A DNA stretch of 25,561 nucleotides from CAVHXA01 sp963639765 (GTDB lineage: Bacteria > Bacillota > Clostridia > Oscillospirales > Oscillospiraceae): contig CAVHXA010000025.1 of the NCBI GenBank assembly GCA_963639765.1, positions 1-25,561 of the forward strand. Reading direction: 5' to 3'. Both the position numbers and the translations under genes were made by a program. The notes under the pieces are model-generated. The model was given only the letters and a program-made list of their open reading frames with translations. It searched no databases and was not told where the DNA came from. This document shows, piece by piece, positions 1-8,217 of the stretch. Numbering within the stretch: position 1 is the first letter of the stretch; the number at the start of each line of letters is the position of its first letter.

Positions 1-437
<437 letters not shown>

Positions 438-522
438 TTTTGCAAGGTTATTCTTCGATCGCAAGCTTCTCCTTCTCTTCGCTCTTTCCCTTGTGTTCGG
501 TTTTCAGGGTACAACCTGAATA

Positions 523-637
<115 letters not shown>

Positions 638-640
638 ACA

Positions 641-670
641 AGCGGCAGGAGATTTCTCCTGCCGCTTTTT
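641..670 (+). terminator. rRNA operon terminator
   Basis: A perfect 11-bp stem (AGCGGCAGGAG / CTCCTGCCGCT) with a 4-base loop is followed directly by a T run. It begins three bases after the 5S gene. Confidence 0.92.
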
Positions 671-691
671 ATTTGCCCCCACCTTGATGGC

Positions 692-720
692 TTGACGGAT
701 ATTTTCAGTCGTGTTAAAAT
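692..720 (+). promoter_or_regulatory. Promoter of the aldo-keto reductase gene
   Basis: TTGACG (692-697), a 17-base spacer and TAAAAT (715-720), with TG one base before the -10 box (extended -10). The leader to the ATG at 751 is about 25 bases and carries a purine-rich AAGGGGGAG ribosome site. Confidence 0.75.
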
Positions 721-750
721 GCCGATATAGAGTAAGAAGGGGGAGATATC

Positions 751-1869
751 ATGCAATACAAGCCGTTTCAAAGCGACAATCTTTCCTGCCTGGGGATGGG
801 TTGTATGCGCCTGCCAACGGTTGGCGAAGGACGGGACGCAAAGATTGACTACCAAAAAGCAGAGGCTATTCTCGACTATGCCGTTGCACATGGCATAAAC
901 TATTTTGATACGGCCCACGTCTACAACAACGGCGGCTCCGAAACAGTTGTCGGTCGCGCCCTTTCCAGACACCCGCGAAAGAACTTCCGCATTGCCACAA
1001 AGTACAATGCCATGGCGTCGGCAGACTACAGGGCCATGTTTGAACAGCAGCTGGAAAGACTGCAGACGGACTATATTGATTTTTATCTGATGCATGCCGT
1101 AATGAATGCAGATTCCATAAAGGGCTATATAGAGTCCGGGGCTGTGGACTATTTCCTGCAGCAGAAGGAAAAGGGACGGATCCGATATCTCGGCTTTTCC
1201 TCTCACGCGCCGATTCCTGTGCTGGATCGCTTCGCTTCGCATCATGCCTGGGATTTTGCACAAATCCAGCTGAACTATCTCGACTGGACGCTGCAGGACG
1301 CAAAGGGGCAGTATGAATGCCTTACGAAAAAGGGGATACCTGTTGTTGTTATGGAGCCGGTCCGCGGCGGACGGCTTGCAAGCCTGTCCCAAAAGGCCGA
1401 CAGTCTGCTTTTGCAGGCACATCCGGACTGGTCTGTTGCGTCCTGGGCATTCCGTTGGCTTATGCGGCTTGAAAATGTACAGGTAATTCTCAGCGGCATG
1501 TCCACGATGGACCAGATTGTTGACAACGTAAACACCTTCGACAACTATACGCCCCTGAGTGACGACGACGCCGATCTGCTTATGCGCGCCTGCGCGCTGT
1601 TCCGTGATGAGATTACTGTCCCATGTACAGGCTGCCGGTATTGTACCGACGATTGTCCTGCCGGGATCGATATTCCGCAGGTTATGACAGCCTACAACGC
1701 CTATCGCCTCAACCCGGGTCCTATGGGTCTGCAGCGCATGGCGCAGATGCAGGCGGGGCCGGGTGATTGCCTGTCGTGCGGAGCCTGCGCACGGCACTGT
1801 CCGCAAAGCATACGCATACCGGAAATCATGTCGGAGCTGGCCGGGAAGCTCGCAGAGCTTCCGAAATAA
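751..1869 (+). CDS. Aldo/keto reductase with C-terminal ferredoxin-like 4Fe-4S domain
   Basis: This 372-residue protein has an N-terminal aldo-keto reductase TIM barrel (about 1-285). The catalytic tetrad is visible: Asp53 in FDTA, Tyr58, Lys84 in ATKYN and His115 in FYLMHAV. The C-terminal ~85 residues carry two four-cysteine motifs, Cys292/295/298/302 and Cys340/343/346/350, each ending CxxxCP as in bacterial ferredoxins. Two 4Fe-4S clusters are therefore expected. This two-part architecture is a known family of predicted oxidoreductases common in anaerobic Clostridia; their natural substrates are mostly unassigned. It is probably cytoplasmic, reducing a carbonyl with NAD(P)H or ferredoxin. 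It stands alone, with its own promoter after the rRNA operon and a bidirectional terminator behind it. The start is supported by the ribosome site AAGGGGGAG. Confidence 0.93.
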   Translation: MQYKPFQSDNLSCLGMGCMRLPTVGEGRDAKIDYQKAEAILDYAVAHGINYFDTAHVYNNGGSETVVGRALSRHPRKNFRIATKYNAMASADYRAMFEQQLERLQTDYIDFYLMHAVMNADSIKGYIESGAVDYFLQQKEKGRIRYLGFSSHAPIPVLDRFASHHAWDFAQIQLNYLDWTLQDAKGQYECLTKKGIPVVVMEPVRGGRLASLSQKADSLLLQAHPDWSVASWAFRWLMRLENVQVILSGMSTMDQIVDNVNTFDNYTPLSDDDADLLMRACALFRDEITVPCTGCRYCTDDCPAGIDIPQVMTAYNAYRLNPGPMGLQRMAQMQAGPGDCLSCGACARHCPQSIRIPEIMSELAGKLAELPK

Positions 1870-1875
1870 CAGACA

Positions 1876-1913
1876 AAGGGATACCGCCGGCAGAGCTGTC
1901 AGCGGTATCCCTT
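1876..1913. terminator. Bidirectional terminator between convergent genes
   Basis: A perfect 12-bp inverted repeat (AAGGGATACCGC / GCGGTATCCCTT) with a 14-base centre lies between the ends of the convergent genes at 1869 and 1940. T/A-rich flanks occur on both sides. Confidence 0.8.
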
Positions 1914-1939
1914 CTGCAATACAGGTGAAATCGATTCCT

Positions 1940-2623
1940 TCAGGCACGGACGGGTTCGGTATCTCCCGGGCGGATATCGGGGTTTTGGCTCACGGCACAG
2001 TGGTATACGGCATCGGAATGGTTGGCCGTGGAAACACTGCGGGCGTAGCGGGCAAAGGTATTGGTTACCTGCACCTGTACGGGATAGGCTCCGACACCGA
2101 AGAGATAAAGGTCCTGATCGCTGCCGATTCTGGGAAGAACAAGACGCGGCAGGTCGGCCAGATTAAAGTTGTGCATGCCTTCTTTGTTCGGATCGTCTGC
2201 ACGGTAACGCAAAAAGACCTTGCTGCCTTCAACGGCAATGGAAATTTCGAAGAACACGTCCGGGTTGGGCGTGTCACCAACGGGGATATCGATAAAGGGC
2301 ATCACCAGAACAGGCGGGGCGCCTTCTACATGGCTGTGTCCGTGGTTGGGCTGCGCATAGTCAACCTCGCAGTCGGGCCGCAGATAGTCCGTCAGTGCCA
2401 TGATAATCCATGCATCAACATGACCATAGAAGGCTACATGGGCCTTTTCCTCCTTGAAGTGTGCGAGATACTCCATGGCGCGCTCCAGAGCAGGGCGGTC
2501 CCAGCTCTGCACAAGAACCTTCTGTTCGGGCCGGGCACCGGCAATGGGCGGAACAATGTATTCCTCCGGAACATGAACGGCACGGCCGACTTCCTCGACA
2601 TTGATCAGGATTGCTTCAGACAT
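1940..2623 (-). CDS. Protein of unknown function, possibly two tandem Csx3-like domains
   Basis: I do not recognise this 227-residue, probably cytoplasmic protein with certainty. No signal peptide or membrane segment is visible. Its two halves resemble each other. Residues 61-104 have a beta-strand ending FYGHVDAW, then a helix, then YLRPDCEVDYA and a His cluster (NHGHSHVE). Residues 171-215 have a strand ending LFGVGAYP, then a helix, then FARYARSVSTANHSDAVYHCAVS. From memory, this strand / G-x-G / helix / strand / His layout recalls Csx3/Crn3, the small CRISPR-associated ring-nuclease fold, and the ending PDIRPGD resembles Csx3's C-terminus. No CRISPR array or other cas gene is in the window, so any such function is only a hypothesis. 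It has its own promoter, is divergent from the beta-helix gene, and has an AAAGGAGA ribosome site before the ATG. Confidence 0.85.
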   Translation of the reverse strand: MSEAILINVEEVGRAVHVPEEYIVPPIAGARPEQKVLVQSWDRPALERAMEYLAHFKEEKAHVAFYGHVDAWIIMALTDYLRPDCEVDYAQPNHGHSHVEGAPPVLVMPFIDIPVGDTPNPDVFFEISIAVEGSKVFLRYRADDPNKEGMHNFNLADLPRLVLPRIGSDQDLYLFGVGAYPVQVQVTNTFARYARSVSTANHSDAVYHCAVSQNPDIRPGDTEPVRA

Positions 2624-2767
2624 GACAGTTTCTCCTTTATCTCATATTTGTTGTATTCCTCAAACGGACGGAGCGGCTGCAGAGACGAAAACGAGCGGGA
2701 ACGCTGCAGCTCCGGCGAAAGGACAGAATTCGCAGACACAGCTGTTCTGCGCTGTCTTCGCAAAAAA

Positions 2768-2797
2768 ACGATAGCATGCTTTTTGGACAGATGTCAA
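2768..2797 (-). promoter_or_regulatory. Promoter of the possible Csx3-like gene
   Basis: Read on the minus strand: TTGACA (2797-2792), an 18-base spacer and TATCGT (2773-2768), with TG just before the -10 box. The perfect -35 box and extended -10 compensate for a poorer -10 hexamer. Confidence 0.6.
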
Positions 2798-2924
2798 TCG
2801 GTGCGGTTGAATCCGATAAGAATTGCGCAAACATGCAAAAAACAGAATACGATCACAGGCCGTGGGGCAGCAAGAGCGGAAAACAGGCAAAACCGTGCGG
2901 AGGCGGCCATTTTTCAGAATCTGA

Positions 2925-2953
2925 TTGAGTTTCGACAGAAATTCTGTTAGAAT
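2925..2953 (+). promoter_or_regulatory. Promoter of the beta-helix protein gene
   Basis: TTGAGT (2925-2930), a 17-base spacer and TAGAAT (2948-2953), with a TGT extension before the -10 box. The leader is about 30 bases and contains AAGGAGG at 2974-2980. Confidence 0.72.
2935..2947. promoter_or_regulatory. Candidate operator inside the beta-helix promoter
   Basis: The perfect palindrome ACAGAA-A-TTCTGT occupies the spacer between the -35 and -10 boxes, a classic position for a repressor site. The cognate regulator is unknown. Confidence 0.5.
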
Positions 2954-2990
2954 GGTAAAGGTTTTAAAAATGCAAGGAGGCGTCTGAGAT

Positions 2991-5342
2991 ATGGATGAAA
3001 TGAAATTTGAACAAATGCCCGGTGGTCCCGGTGGCCCCGGCGGTCCCGGCGGAATGCCCGGCGGTCCCGGTGGCCCCGGCGGAATGCCCGGTGGCCCCGG
3101 TGGAATGCCCGGTGGCCCCGGTGGAATGCCCGGTGGACCTGGCGGCCCCGGCGGTCCCGGTGGCCCTCCGGGAATGTTCGGCCCCTCCGCACCCACCAAT
3201 CCGGAGGAGCTTGAAGACTGGGCAGAGGTCCGGAACAAAAAAGAAGTTGCGCTTCTGTATGCCTGGGGTATTGTAACCGCAGAAAATGAAGACGGAAAAT
3301 TCTATTATCGTCCCGCAAAGGAACTGACAGCCGGCGAGTGCGGAGATGTTTTTGCCAGAGCGGAAATTCTCGGAAAGACATTTAAGCCCGGAGAAGGGCA
3401 CCCGAACGATGCACCAGCCATCGCAAAAGAGTCTCTTGGTTTTCTGGCCGGCCACTTTGGCCTGCCTGCCGAGGGCTTGCTGGACGGCTGCGGAAACGCG
3501 GACAGCTGCCTGACCAAAGACAGCATTGCACGGTTTTGCATGAACGCGCTGACCCTTGGGCCCGTCGGGCAGAAATTCCCGCGCATTGTGCTCGTTGAGT
3601 CCGATGCCGCCTATGATACCTTTGTAATCGAGGAAAATCAGGTTCTTGTTGCACCGGCCGGAAAAGAGGTTACCATGGTGGCCGACGGAAAGGTCGTCTA
3701 TCCGGAGCCCGGAACCTATAAAAACGTGCAGCTTTGTCTGACCGATGCGGAGCTGAAGACGACCGGCGGACCCGGCGGAAGTCATACACACCACTATCGC
3801 ACGGCTGTATACGTCAAAGACGGCGAGGTTGTATCCGCAAAATCCGTTCCCGCGGCCTATACCGGCGAGGTTACCGGAAAGAGCGCAAAGGGCGTAAAGC
3901 TCGAGTGCAGCGACCATCTGTTCAACGGCTTTATGATTATGGGCGGCGACTATGCCATCGAAAACAGCGAAATTACCGTGCGCGGCTGCGGCGGCAACGA
4001 TTTCCAGGGCTATGGAGCCGGCATTATGACCTCCGGTGACGCCAGAGTCACGATCGACGGCTGCGTCATCCACAACGAGGGCGCGATTCGTTCGGGTATC
4101 TGGTGCGGAGGCCAGTCTGTAGTCACCGTGAAAAACACGGTTGTGGCCGCGCTGGACAGCCCGAATCTGGACCCGTATTTCCGTGCGCTGTCCGTTCCCA
4201 TGATGAAGCAGGTGCCCTTTGCGCTGGGCCTGATCGGAAACTGCCGCGCGACCAACGTGCTGGACCAGGCACAGGTAACATACGAAGACTGCATCGTTAC
4301 CGGTGAAAACTGGGGAGCCCTGTCCACAGACTCGGGCCAGGCACCTACAAGTCTGCTGTGCCGCAATATTCTGGCCGGCATCGGTCATGTGGAGCCTGCA
4401 CAGCCCGGCAGGGAATACACAGCCAGAAAAACGGTTGCCGGCGTGGAATACGGCTTTACCATGTCCGGGTCGGGCTATATCTCCTATGGCGACGGCGGCG
4501 TGGTAGACACCTTTATCGATTGCGAGTTCTATGCGCCGGACTATCTGTTTATTTCTCCCGGAGCCAATCCCATGACCTTTACCAACGTACACGGTGTATC
4601 CAACCGTGCCGGCTGGATGTGGCATCAGACCCGCGGCGGAAAGCTGATCGTAAACGGCGGCGATTATCAGATCAAAGACTGCGCGTTCCAGATCAAGTCC
4701 GGGGCTTATGTAGACATCCGCGTTACGGGCGCCGAGATTCAGCTGGGAGAAAACGGAACGCTGATTCAGCAGCTTGAGTCCGACGATGCCGGCGGTATCA
4801 TCACCCGCAAGTATACCGTACCCGCCATCGAGGATGACTGGACACAGGTTCAGCCCAGCCAGACCGTAACGCCGGACTCCACAGCCACTCTGACCGACGT
4901 ACATGTAACGGGCAACATCTACAACTCGGTTTACGGAACAAACCACGGCCTGCATGTGACGTTTGTCAACTCCGATATTCAGGGTATTATCTCTTCGTCT
5001 ACCGCCAATCACCTGAAGGCAGACGGAACCGTCGCACCCGGCGGATACGAATTCAAGCAGGACAACAACGACAGCGCACACAATGCGGAGGACTACGAGG
5101 TCTATGATCCCATGGCCTATACCTGGGCAGGTCGTCTGGCCAACAAGGCTGCACCCAGCGTGAACAATCCTGTAAAGCTGACGCTGGAGAACAGCTGCTG
5201 GACCGTTGCCGACGCAAGCTTCCTTTCGGAGCTGACCTTTGATGCACAGTCCCGGATTATCGGCAATGTTACCATCGACCACAAGGAAATCACCGAGCCC
5301 GGACACTACGAGGGCCACATTCTGGTTCTGCCGGCAAAATAA
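2991..5342 (+). CDS. Gly-Gly-Pro-repeat, SLH-like and beta-helix protein without signal peptide
   Basis: This 783-residue protein has three recognisable parts. Residues 9-64 are a low-complexity run of GGP and MPGG units. Residues ~75-175 contain two segments with the spacing of SLH domains, for example ALLYAWGIVTAENEDGKFYY followed by LTAGECGDVFARA. From ~230 to the end are many short beta-strand and turn repeats (VTIDGCVIHN, VTVKNTVV, LTDVHVTGN) typical of a right-handed parallel beta-helix, the fold of pectate-lyase-like and carbohydrate-binding surface proteins. The start codon is secure: AAGGAGG precedes it and an in-frame TGA lies two codons upstream, so no signal peptide has been missed. 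SLH and beta-helix proteins are normally secreted, so this is odd. Function unknown; adhesion, scaffold or polysaccharide-lyase-like roles are possible. It is a single-gene unit with its own promoter. Confidence 0.9.
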   Translation: MDEMKFEQMPGGPGGPGGPGGMPGGPGGPGGMPGGPGGMPGGPGGMPGGPGGPGGPGGPPGMFGPSAPTNPEELEDWAEVRNKKEVALLYAWGIVTAENEDGKFYYRPAKELTAGECGDVFARAEILGKTFKPGEGHPNDAPAIAKESLGFLAGHFGLPAEGLLDGCGNADSCLTKDSIARFCMNALTLGPVGQKFPRIVLVESDAAYDTFVIEENQVLVAPAGKEVTMVADGKVVYPEPGTYKNVQLCLTDAELKTTGGPGGSHTHHYRTAVYVKDGEVVSAKSVPAAYTGEVTGKSAKGVKLECSDHLFNGFMIMGGDYAIENSEITVRGCGGNDFQGYGAGIMTSGDARVTIDGCVIHNEGAIRSGIWCGGQSVVTVKNTVVAALDSPNLDPYFRALSVPMMKQVPFALGLIGNCRATNVLDQAQVTYEDCIVTGENWGALSTDSGQAPTSLLCRNILAGIGHVEPAQPGREYTARKTVAGVEYGFTMSGSGYISYGDGGVVDTFIDCEFYAPDYLFISPGANPMTFTNVHGVSNRAGWMWHQTRGGKLIVNGGDYQIKDCAFQIKSGAYVDIRVTGAEIQLGENGTLIQQLESDDAGGIITRKYTVPAIEDDWTQVQPSQTVTPDSTATLTDVHVTGNIYNSVYGTNHGLHVTFVNSDIQGIISSSTANHLKADGTVAPGGYEFKQDNNDSAHNAEDYEVYDPMAYTWAGRLANKAAPSVNNPVKLTLENSCWTVADASFLSELTFDAQSRIIGNVTIDHKEITEPGHYEGHILVLPAK
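3015..3182 (+). repeat. Coding repeat, GGP / MPGG units
   Basis: Imperfect in-frame tandem repeats built from 9-base (GGP) and 21-base (MPGGPGG) units encode residues 9-64 of the beta-helix protein. Third codon positions vary between copies (GGT/GGC/GGA, CCC/CCT), so the amino-acid pattern appears selected rather than freshly amplified. Copy-number change by slippage is possible. Confidence 0.9.
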
Positions 5343-5384
5343 AGGAACAGACCGCTTCTACGCGCAGCTGTATTTTCTGGAATA

Positions 5385-5414
5385 CCCCCAATACCGGATA
5401 CCCGGTATTGGGGG
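5385..5414 (+). terminator. Hairpin after the beta-helix gene
   Basis: A perfect 13-bp stem (CCCCCAATACCGG / CCGGTATTGGGGG) with a 4-base loop lies 43 bases after the stop codon. Only a short T stretch follows, so termination may be partial. Confidence 0.7.
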
Positions 5415-5454
5415 TTCATATCAGTCCGGTGCGGGAGTTTTCTGCCTGTTCGGA

Positions 5455-5484
5455 TTGACAAACAGGAGGCCCCTGCATTATGCT
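5455..5484 (+). promoter_or_regulatory. Promoter of rlmL-lipid kinase operon
   Basis: A perfect TTGACA (5455-5460) is followed by an 18-base spacer and TATGCT (5479-5484). The ATG at 5520 is reached after about 30 bases, with AAAGGAAG as ribosome site. Confidence 0.6.
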
Positions 5485-5519
5485 TGTTCTATCGCCTTTT
5501 GCGCTGAAAGGAAGCTGTT

Positions 5520-6632
5520 ATGCAAGAGTATACTTTTTCTGTTCCCTGCCTGTTCGGACTGGAGGGGCTTGCGGCCCGGGAGCTGCAGCGGCTTGGTCTT
5601 GAAAACGTCCGTGCCGAAAACGGACGGGTTCTGTTTGCGGGAAAAGAGGATTCGCTGGCCAGAGCCAATATAAACCTGCGTACCGGAGAACGGGTGCTGC
5701 TGCGTCTTGGCGCGTTCGAGGCCAGAAGCTTTGAAGAGCTGTTTCAGGGGGTTCTGGCACTGCCGCTCGAAGAAATCATCCCCCTGCACGGGCAGTTTCC
5801 GGTAAAGGGCCACTGCCTGAATTCCGCACTGCACTCTGTTCCGGACTGTCAGAAGATCATCAAAAAGGCCGCAGCCACCCGGCTGGGGCGGGTGTATGGC
5901 TGCAGTCGGCTGCCGGAAACCGATGCGCTGTATCAGATTCAGTTCTCGATCATGAAGGATCGTGTCGAAATTTTTCTGGACACCTCCGGCGCAGGACTGC
6001 ACAAGCGCGGATATCGCGCCGTTGGCAACGACGCACCCCTGCGGGAAACACTCGCCGCGGCCATGGTCGAGCTTGCCCGGTATCGAGGACGTGAGACACT
6101 GCTGGATCCCATGTGCGGCTCCGGCACAATCCCGATCGAGGCGGCACTGATTGCGAGAAATCGTGCGCCGGGACTGATGCGCAGCTTTTCGGCTCAGAAA
6201 TGGGCCTGCATTCCGGATGCGGTGTGGCAGCAGGCGCGGACCGAGGCACTGGATCGGGAATTTCACGGAGAGTATCATATCTTTGGCTCGGACAACGATG
6301 AAAAAAGCCTCGCCATTGCCAGATCCAACGCAAAAAAGGCAGGGGTCGGGAACCTGATTTCCTTTGATCTGCAGGACGCGGCCGGAAGAAGCATGCCTGC
6401 ACAGAGCGGAATTCTCATCTGCAACCCGCCGTATGGAGAGAGAATGCTTGAGCAGCGGCAGGCACGCGCACTTCTGCGCCGTCTGGGGGCATATCTGAAA
6501 AACTATCCGGAGTGGCGGCAATATATCATCTCCTCTGACGAGAGCTTTGAAGAATTCTTCGGGCGTCGTGCCGACAAAAAACGAAAGCTTTATAATGGCA
6601 TGATCCGATGCAACTATTATATGTATCTGTAA
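5520..6632 (+). CDS. rlmL: 23S rRNA (guanine-N2-)-methyltransferase, RlmL/YpsC type
   Basis: This 370-residue cytoplasmic enzyme has an N-terminal THUMP-type RNA-binding region (about 1-155, with the conserved SVPDCQ at 107-112). A Rossmann SAM-binding methyltransferase domain follows. Motif I is LDPMCGSGTIPIEAA (195-209), the acidic SAM-ribose contact is GSDND (256-260), and the catalytic motif IV is NPPYGER (302-308). This set is diagnostic of the RlmL/YpsC family, which methylates the N2 of a guanine in 23S rRNA (G2445 in E. coli). Length fits the single-methyltransferase Firmicutes version, not the RlmKL fusion of enterics. The lipid-kinase gene follows after 37 bases, probably co-transcribed. 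The target base is inferred from the family. Confidence 0.93.
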   Translation: MQEYTFSVPCLFGLEGLAARELQRLGLENVRAENGRVLFAGKEDSLARANINLRTGERVLLRLGAFEARSFEELFQGVLALPLEEIIPLHGQFPVKGHCLNSALHSVPDCQKIIKKAAATRLGRVYGCSRLPETDALYQIQFSIMKDRVEIFLDTSGAGLHKRGYRAVGNDAPLRETLAAAMVELARYRGRETLLDPMCGSGTIPIEAALIARNRAPGLMRSFSAQKWACIPDAVWQQARTEALDREFHGEYHIFGSDNDEKSLAIARSNAKKAGVGNLISFDLQDAAGRSMPAQSGILICNPPYGERMLEQRQARALLRRLGAYLKNYPEWRQYIISSDESFEEFFGRRADKKRKLYNGMIRCNYYMYL

Positions 6633-6669
6633 CGGCGGCAGCCGCAGATACCGAAAGGGGTTCCCACCG

Positions 6670-7626
6670 ATGAAGCACCTGTTTTGCATCAATCCCGCTT
6701 CCGGAAAATACGATCATACCCGACAATATACCGAAGCCATCCGGGCGGCTGCGACAGGGCTGGACTTTGAAATTTTTGTCTCCGGAGCACCGGGCGAAAT
6801 CACGGCCCATGTAGCCAAACAGGCACGGACCGGGCAGGAGCTGCGGGTATACGCCTGCGGCGGAGACGGCACACTGAACGAAGCCGTAAACGGTGCCGCC
6901 CTGTGCGGCAATGCGGCGGTTACGCACTGGCCCGGCGGCTCGGGCAACGACTTTATCCGCATTTTCAGTCACCCGGAACGCTTTTCCGATCTTTCGGAGC
7001 TGCTGGATGCCGAAACAGCACAGTTTGATCTGATCCGCGTGAATGACCGCTGGTGCATTGGTGTGGCTTCGATCGGAATTGACGCACGGATAGGCACCGA
7101 AATCGCCCGCTATAAGCGCCTGCCGCTGGTTACGGGGTCCGGTGCATATGTGATTTCCACACTGGTCAACGTAATAAAGGGCGTATATCAGCACTATACC
7201 GTTACAATCGACAACCGGGTTTTTGACGCGGGGCAGACTATGGTCTGCCTTTGCAACGGCCGCTGGTACGGAGGCGGATTCAATCCCGTGCCCGAGGCCA
7301 TGCCGGACGATGGCCTTCTGGATGTCCTTCTGGTCCGTCCCGTGTCGCGGCTGAAGATTGCGCAGGTGATCGGAAAATACAAAAACGGTCAATACACCCT
7401 GCTGCCGGAGCTCATTTCCCATTATCGCTGCCGCGAGGTTATAGTGAACTGTGACCGCGAAAACGCAATCAATCTGGACGGCGAGCTGCTGCGTGACAAA
7501 ACCGCCCGCTTCTCTCTGCAGCCCGGCGCCATCCGCTTTTTCTATCCCCGGGGAGAGACCTGGGATGCGCCGAAACAGATTGGCCCGGCAGGACAACGCT
7601 CATCACAGAGTGGGCGCAAGTGCTAA
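6670..7626 (+). CDS. Diacylglycerol/lipid kinase family protein (YegS/BmrU/DagK-like)
   Basis: This 318-residue protein has the diacylglycerol-kinase catalytic fold. It has an N-terminal INPASGK phosphate contact (7-13), the nucleotide-binding GGDGTLNEAVNG (64-75), and WPGGSGNDFIR (87-97). A C-terminal lobe ends with the typical INLDGELL and a final strand near GAIRFFYPRG. The family uses ATP to phosphorylate lipids such as diacylglycerol, recycling it into phospholipid synthesis after lipoteichoic-acid or membrane-oligosaccharide metabolism; it acts at the inner membrane face. The exact lipid cannot be told from sequence. It lies 37 bases after rlmL on the same strand and has an AAAGGGG ribosome site, so it likely shares that promoter. 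A terminator follows at about 7706. Confidence 0.92.
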   Translation: MKHLFCINPASGKYDHTRQYTEAIRAAATGLDFEIFVSGAPGEITAHVAKQARTGQELRVYACGGDGTLNEAVNGAALCGNAAVTHWPGGSGNDFIRIFSHPERFSDLSELLDAETAQFDLIRVNDRWCIGVASIGIDARIGTEIARYKRLPLVTGSGAYVISTLVNVIKGVYQHYTVTIDNRVFDAGQTMVCLCNGRWYGGGFNPVPEAMPDDGLLDVLLVRPVSRLKIAQVIGKYKNGQYTLLPELISHYRCREVIVNCDRENAINLDGELLRDKTARFSLQPGAIRFFYPRGETWDAPKQIGPAGQRSSQSGRKC

Positions 7627-7705
7627 ATGCGGCTTTTTCCGAATTTGCAAGAAAAACAAAGCAAAATCGAGGATTCAAGAAAAAAGCCGGTGAAAGATGA
7701 AAAAG

Positions 7706-7747
7706 AAGCCCGAAAACACGTGGATATTTGTGCGTTTTCGGGTTTTC
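7706..7747 (+). terminator. Terminator after the lipid kinase
   Basis: A stem of CCCGAAAAC (7709-7717) with GTTTTCGGG (7734-7742) is followed by TTTTC. The 16-base loop includes extra imperfect pairs. It separates the lipid-kinase unit from the groE promoter. Confidence 0.72.
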
Positions 7748-7753
7748 TGAGGC

Positions 7754-7782
7754 TTGCGCAAATTGAGACGGTGATATATTAT
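7754..7782 (+). promoter_or_regulatory. groESL promoter
   Basis: TTGCGC (7754-7759), a 17-base spacer and TATTAT (7777-7782). Transcription would start at about 7789-7791, right at the edge of the CIRCE operator, which fits HrcA control. Confidence 0.75.
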
Positions 7783-7791
7783 ATACCCAGT

Positions 7792-7818
7792 TTAGCACTC
7801 CGGTGTTTTGAGTGCTAA
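7792..7818 (+). promoter_or_regulatory. CIRCE operator (HrcA binding site)
   Basis: TTAGCACTC, nine bases, then GAGTGCTAA: both arms match the CIRCE consensus perfectly. HrcA represses groESL and often hrcA-dnaK at this element in Gram-positive bacteria, and heat relieves the repression. hrcA itself is not in the window. Confidence 0.97.
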
Positions 7819-7903
7819 ATCAACGAACCGGTAAACCCTGACAGGTCCCACGGGCAGCCGCGCCTGACGGACCGTCATATGAATATTTTTGGGAGGTAAC
7901 ATC

Positions 7904-8191
7904 ATGAAGCTTGTTCCCGTAGCCGATCGTGTTGTTCTCAAGCCTGTTGAGCTTGAAGAAACCACCAGATTCGGCATCATTCTGTCCACCGCATCCAAAG
8001 AAAAGCCCGCATACTGTGAAGTCGTGGCCGTGGGTCCCGGCGGCGTGGTAGACGGCAAGGAAGTTGTCATGACCGTAAAGCCCGGCGACAAGGTTGTTAC
8101 GGGCAAGTATACCGGCACCGAGGTAAAGCTGGGCGATGACGAATATACCATCGTCAAGCAGAGTGATATTCTGGCCATTGTAGAAGACTGA
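7904..8191 (+). CDS. groES: Co-chaperonin GroES
   Basis: This 95-residue co-chaperonin forms the heptameric lid on GroEL. It begins with LVPVADRVVLKPVE, the family's first strand, and ends in YTIVKQSDILAIVED. The ATG at 7904 is chosen because GGGAGG lies at 7891-7896; an upstream in-frame TTG at 7889 would overlap that site. The mobile loop that contacts GroEL reads ETTRFGIIL (19-27): the usual Gly-Gly-Ile-Val-Leu is here Phe-Gly-Ile-Ile-Leu, keeping the hydrophobic contact residues but losing the first Gly. It lies 26 bases before groEL, in the same CIRCE-controlled operon. Confidence 0.97.
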   Translation: MKLVPVADRVVLKPVELEETTRFGIILSTASKEKPAYCEVVAVGPGGVVDGKEVVMTVKPGDKVVTGKYTGTEVKLGDDEYTIVKQSDILAIVED

Positions 8192-8217
8192 CCGGATCAG
8201 ACAGGAGGTAACAAATT

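Larger units (their letters stand above)
2624..2990. other. Divergent intergenic region (367 bases)
   Basis: This region holds back-to-back promoters for the minus-strand gene at 2623 and the plus-strand beta-helix gene at 2991. The minus-strand leader is about 140 bases and can fold a hairpin whose arms are GCTGCAG (2676-2682) and CTGCAGC (2704-2710). No coding region with a ribosome site is seen. Confidence 0.7.

Noticed and set aside
1940..2623. Calling this gene part of a type III CRISPR system
   Set aside because: No repeats, Cas10 or other cas genes are visible; the Csx3 resemblance is unverified.
3015..3182. Short direct repeats that might suggest a CRISPR array
   Set aside because: Units are contiguous without spacers, in frame with a coding sequence, and encode a Gly-Gly-Pro run.
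2964..5318. A 784-codon open frame on the minus strand opposite the beta-helix gene
   Set aside because: It mirrors the third-position GC bias of the plus-strand gene, has no sensible domains, and the plus strand has the promoter and ribosome site.
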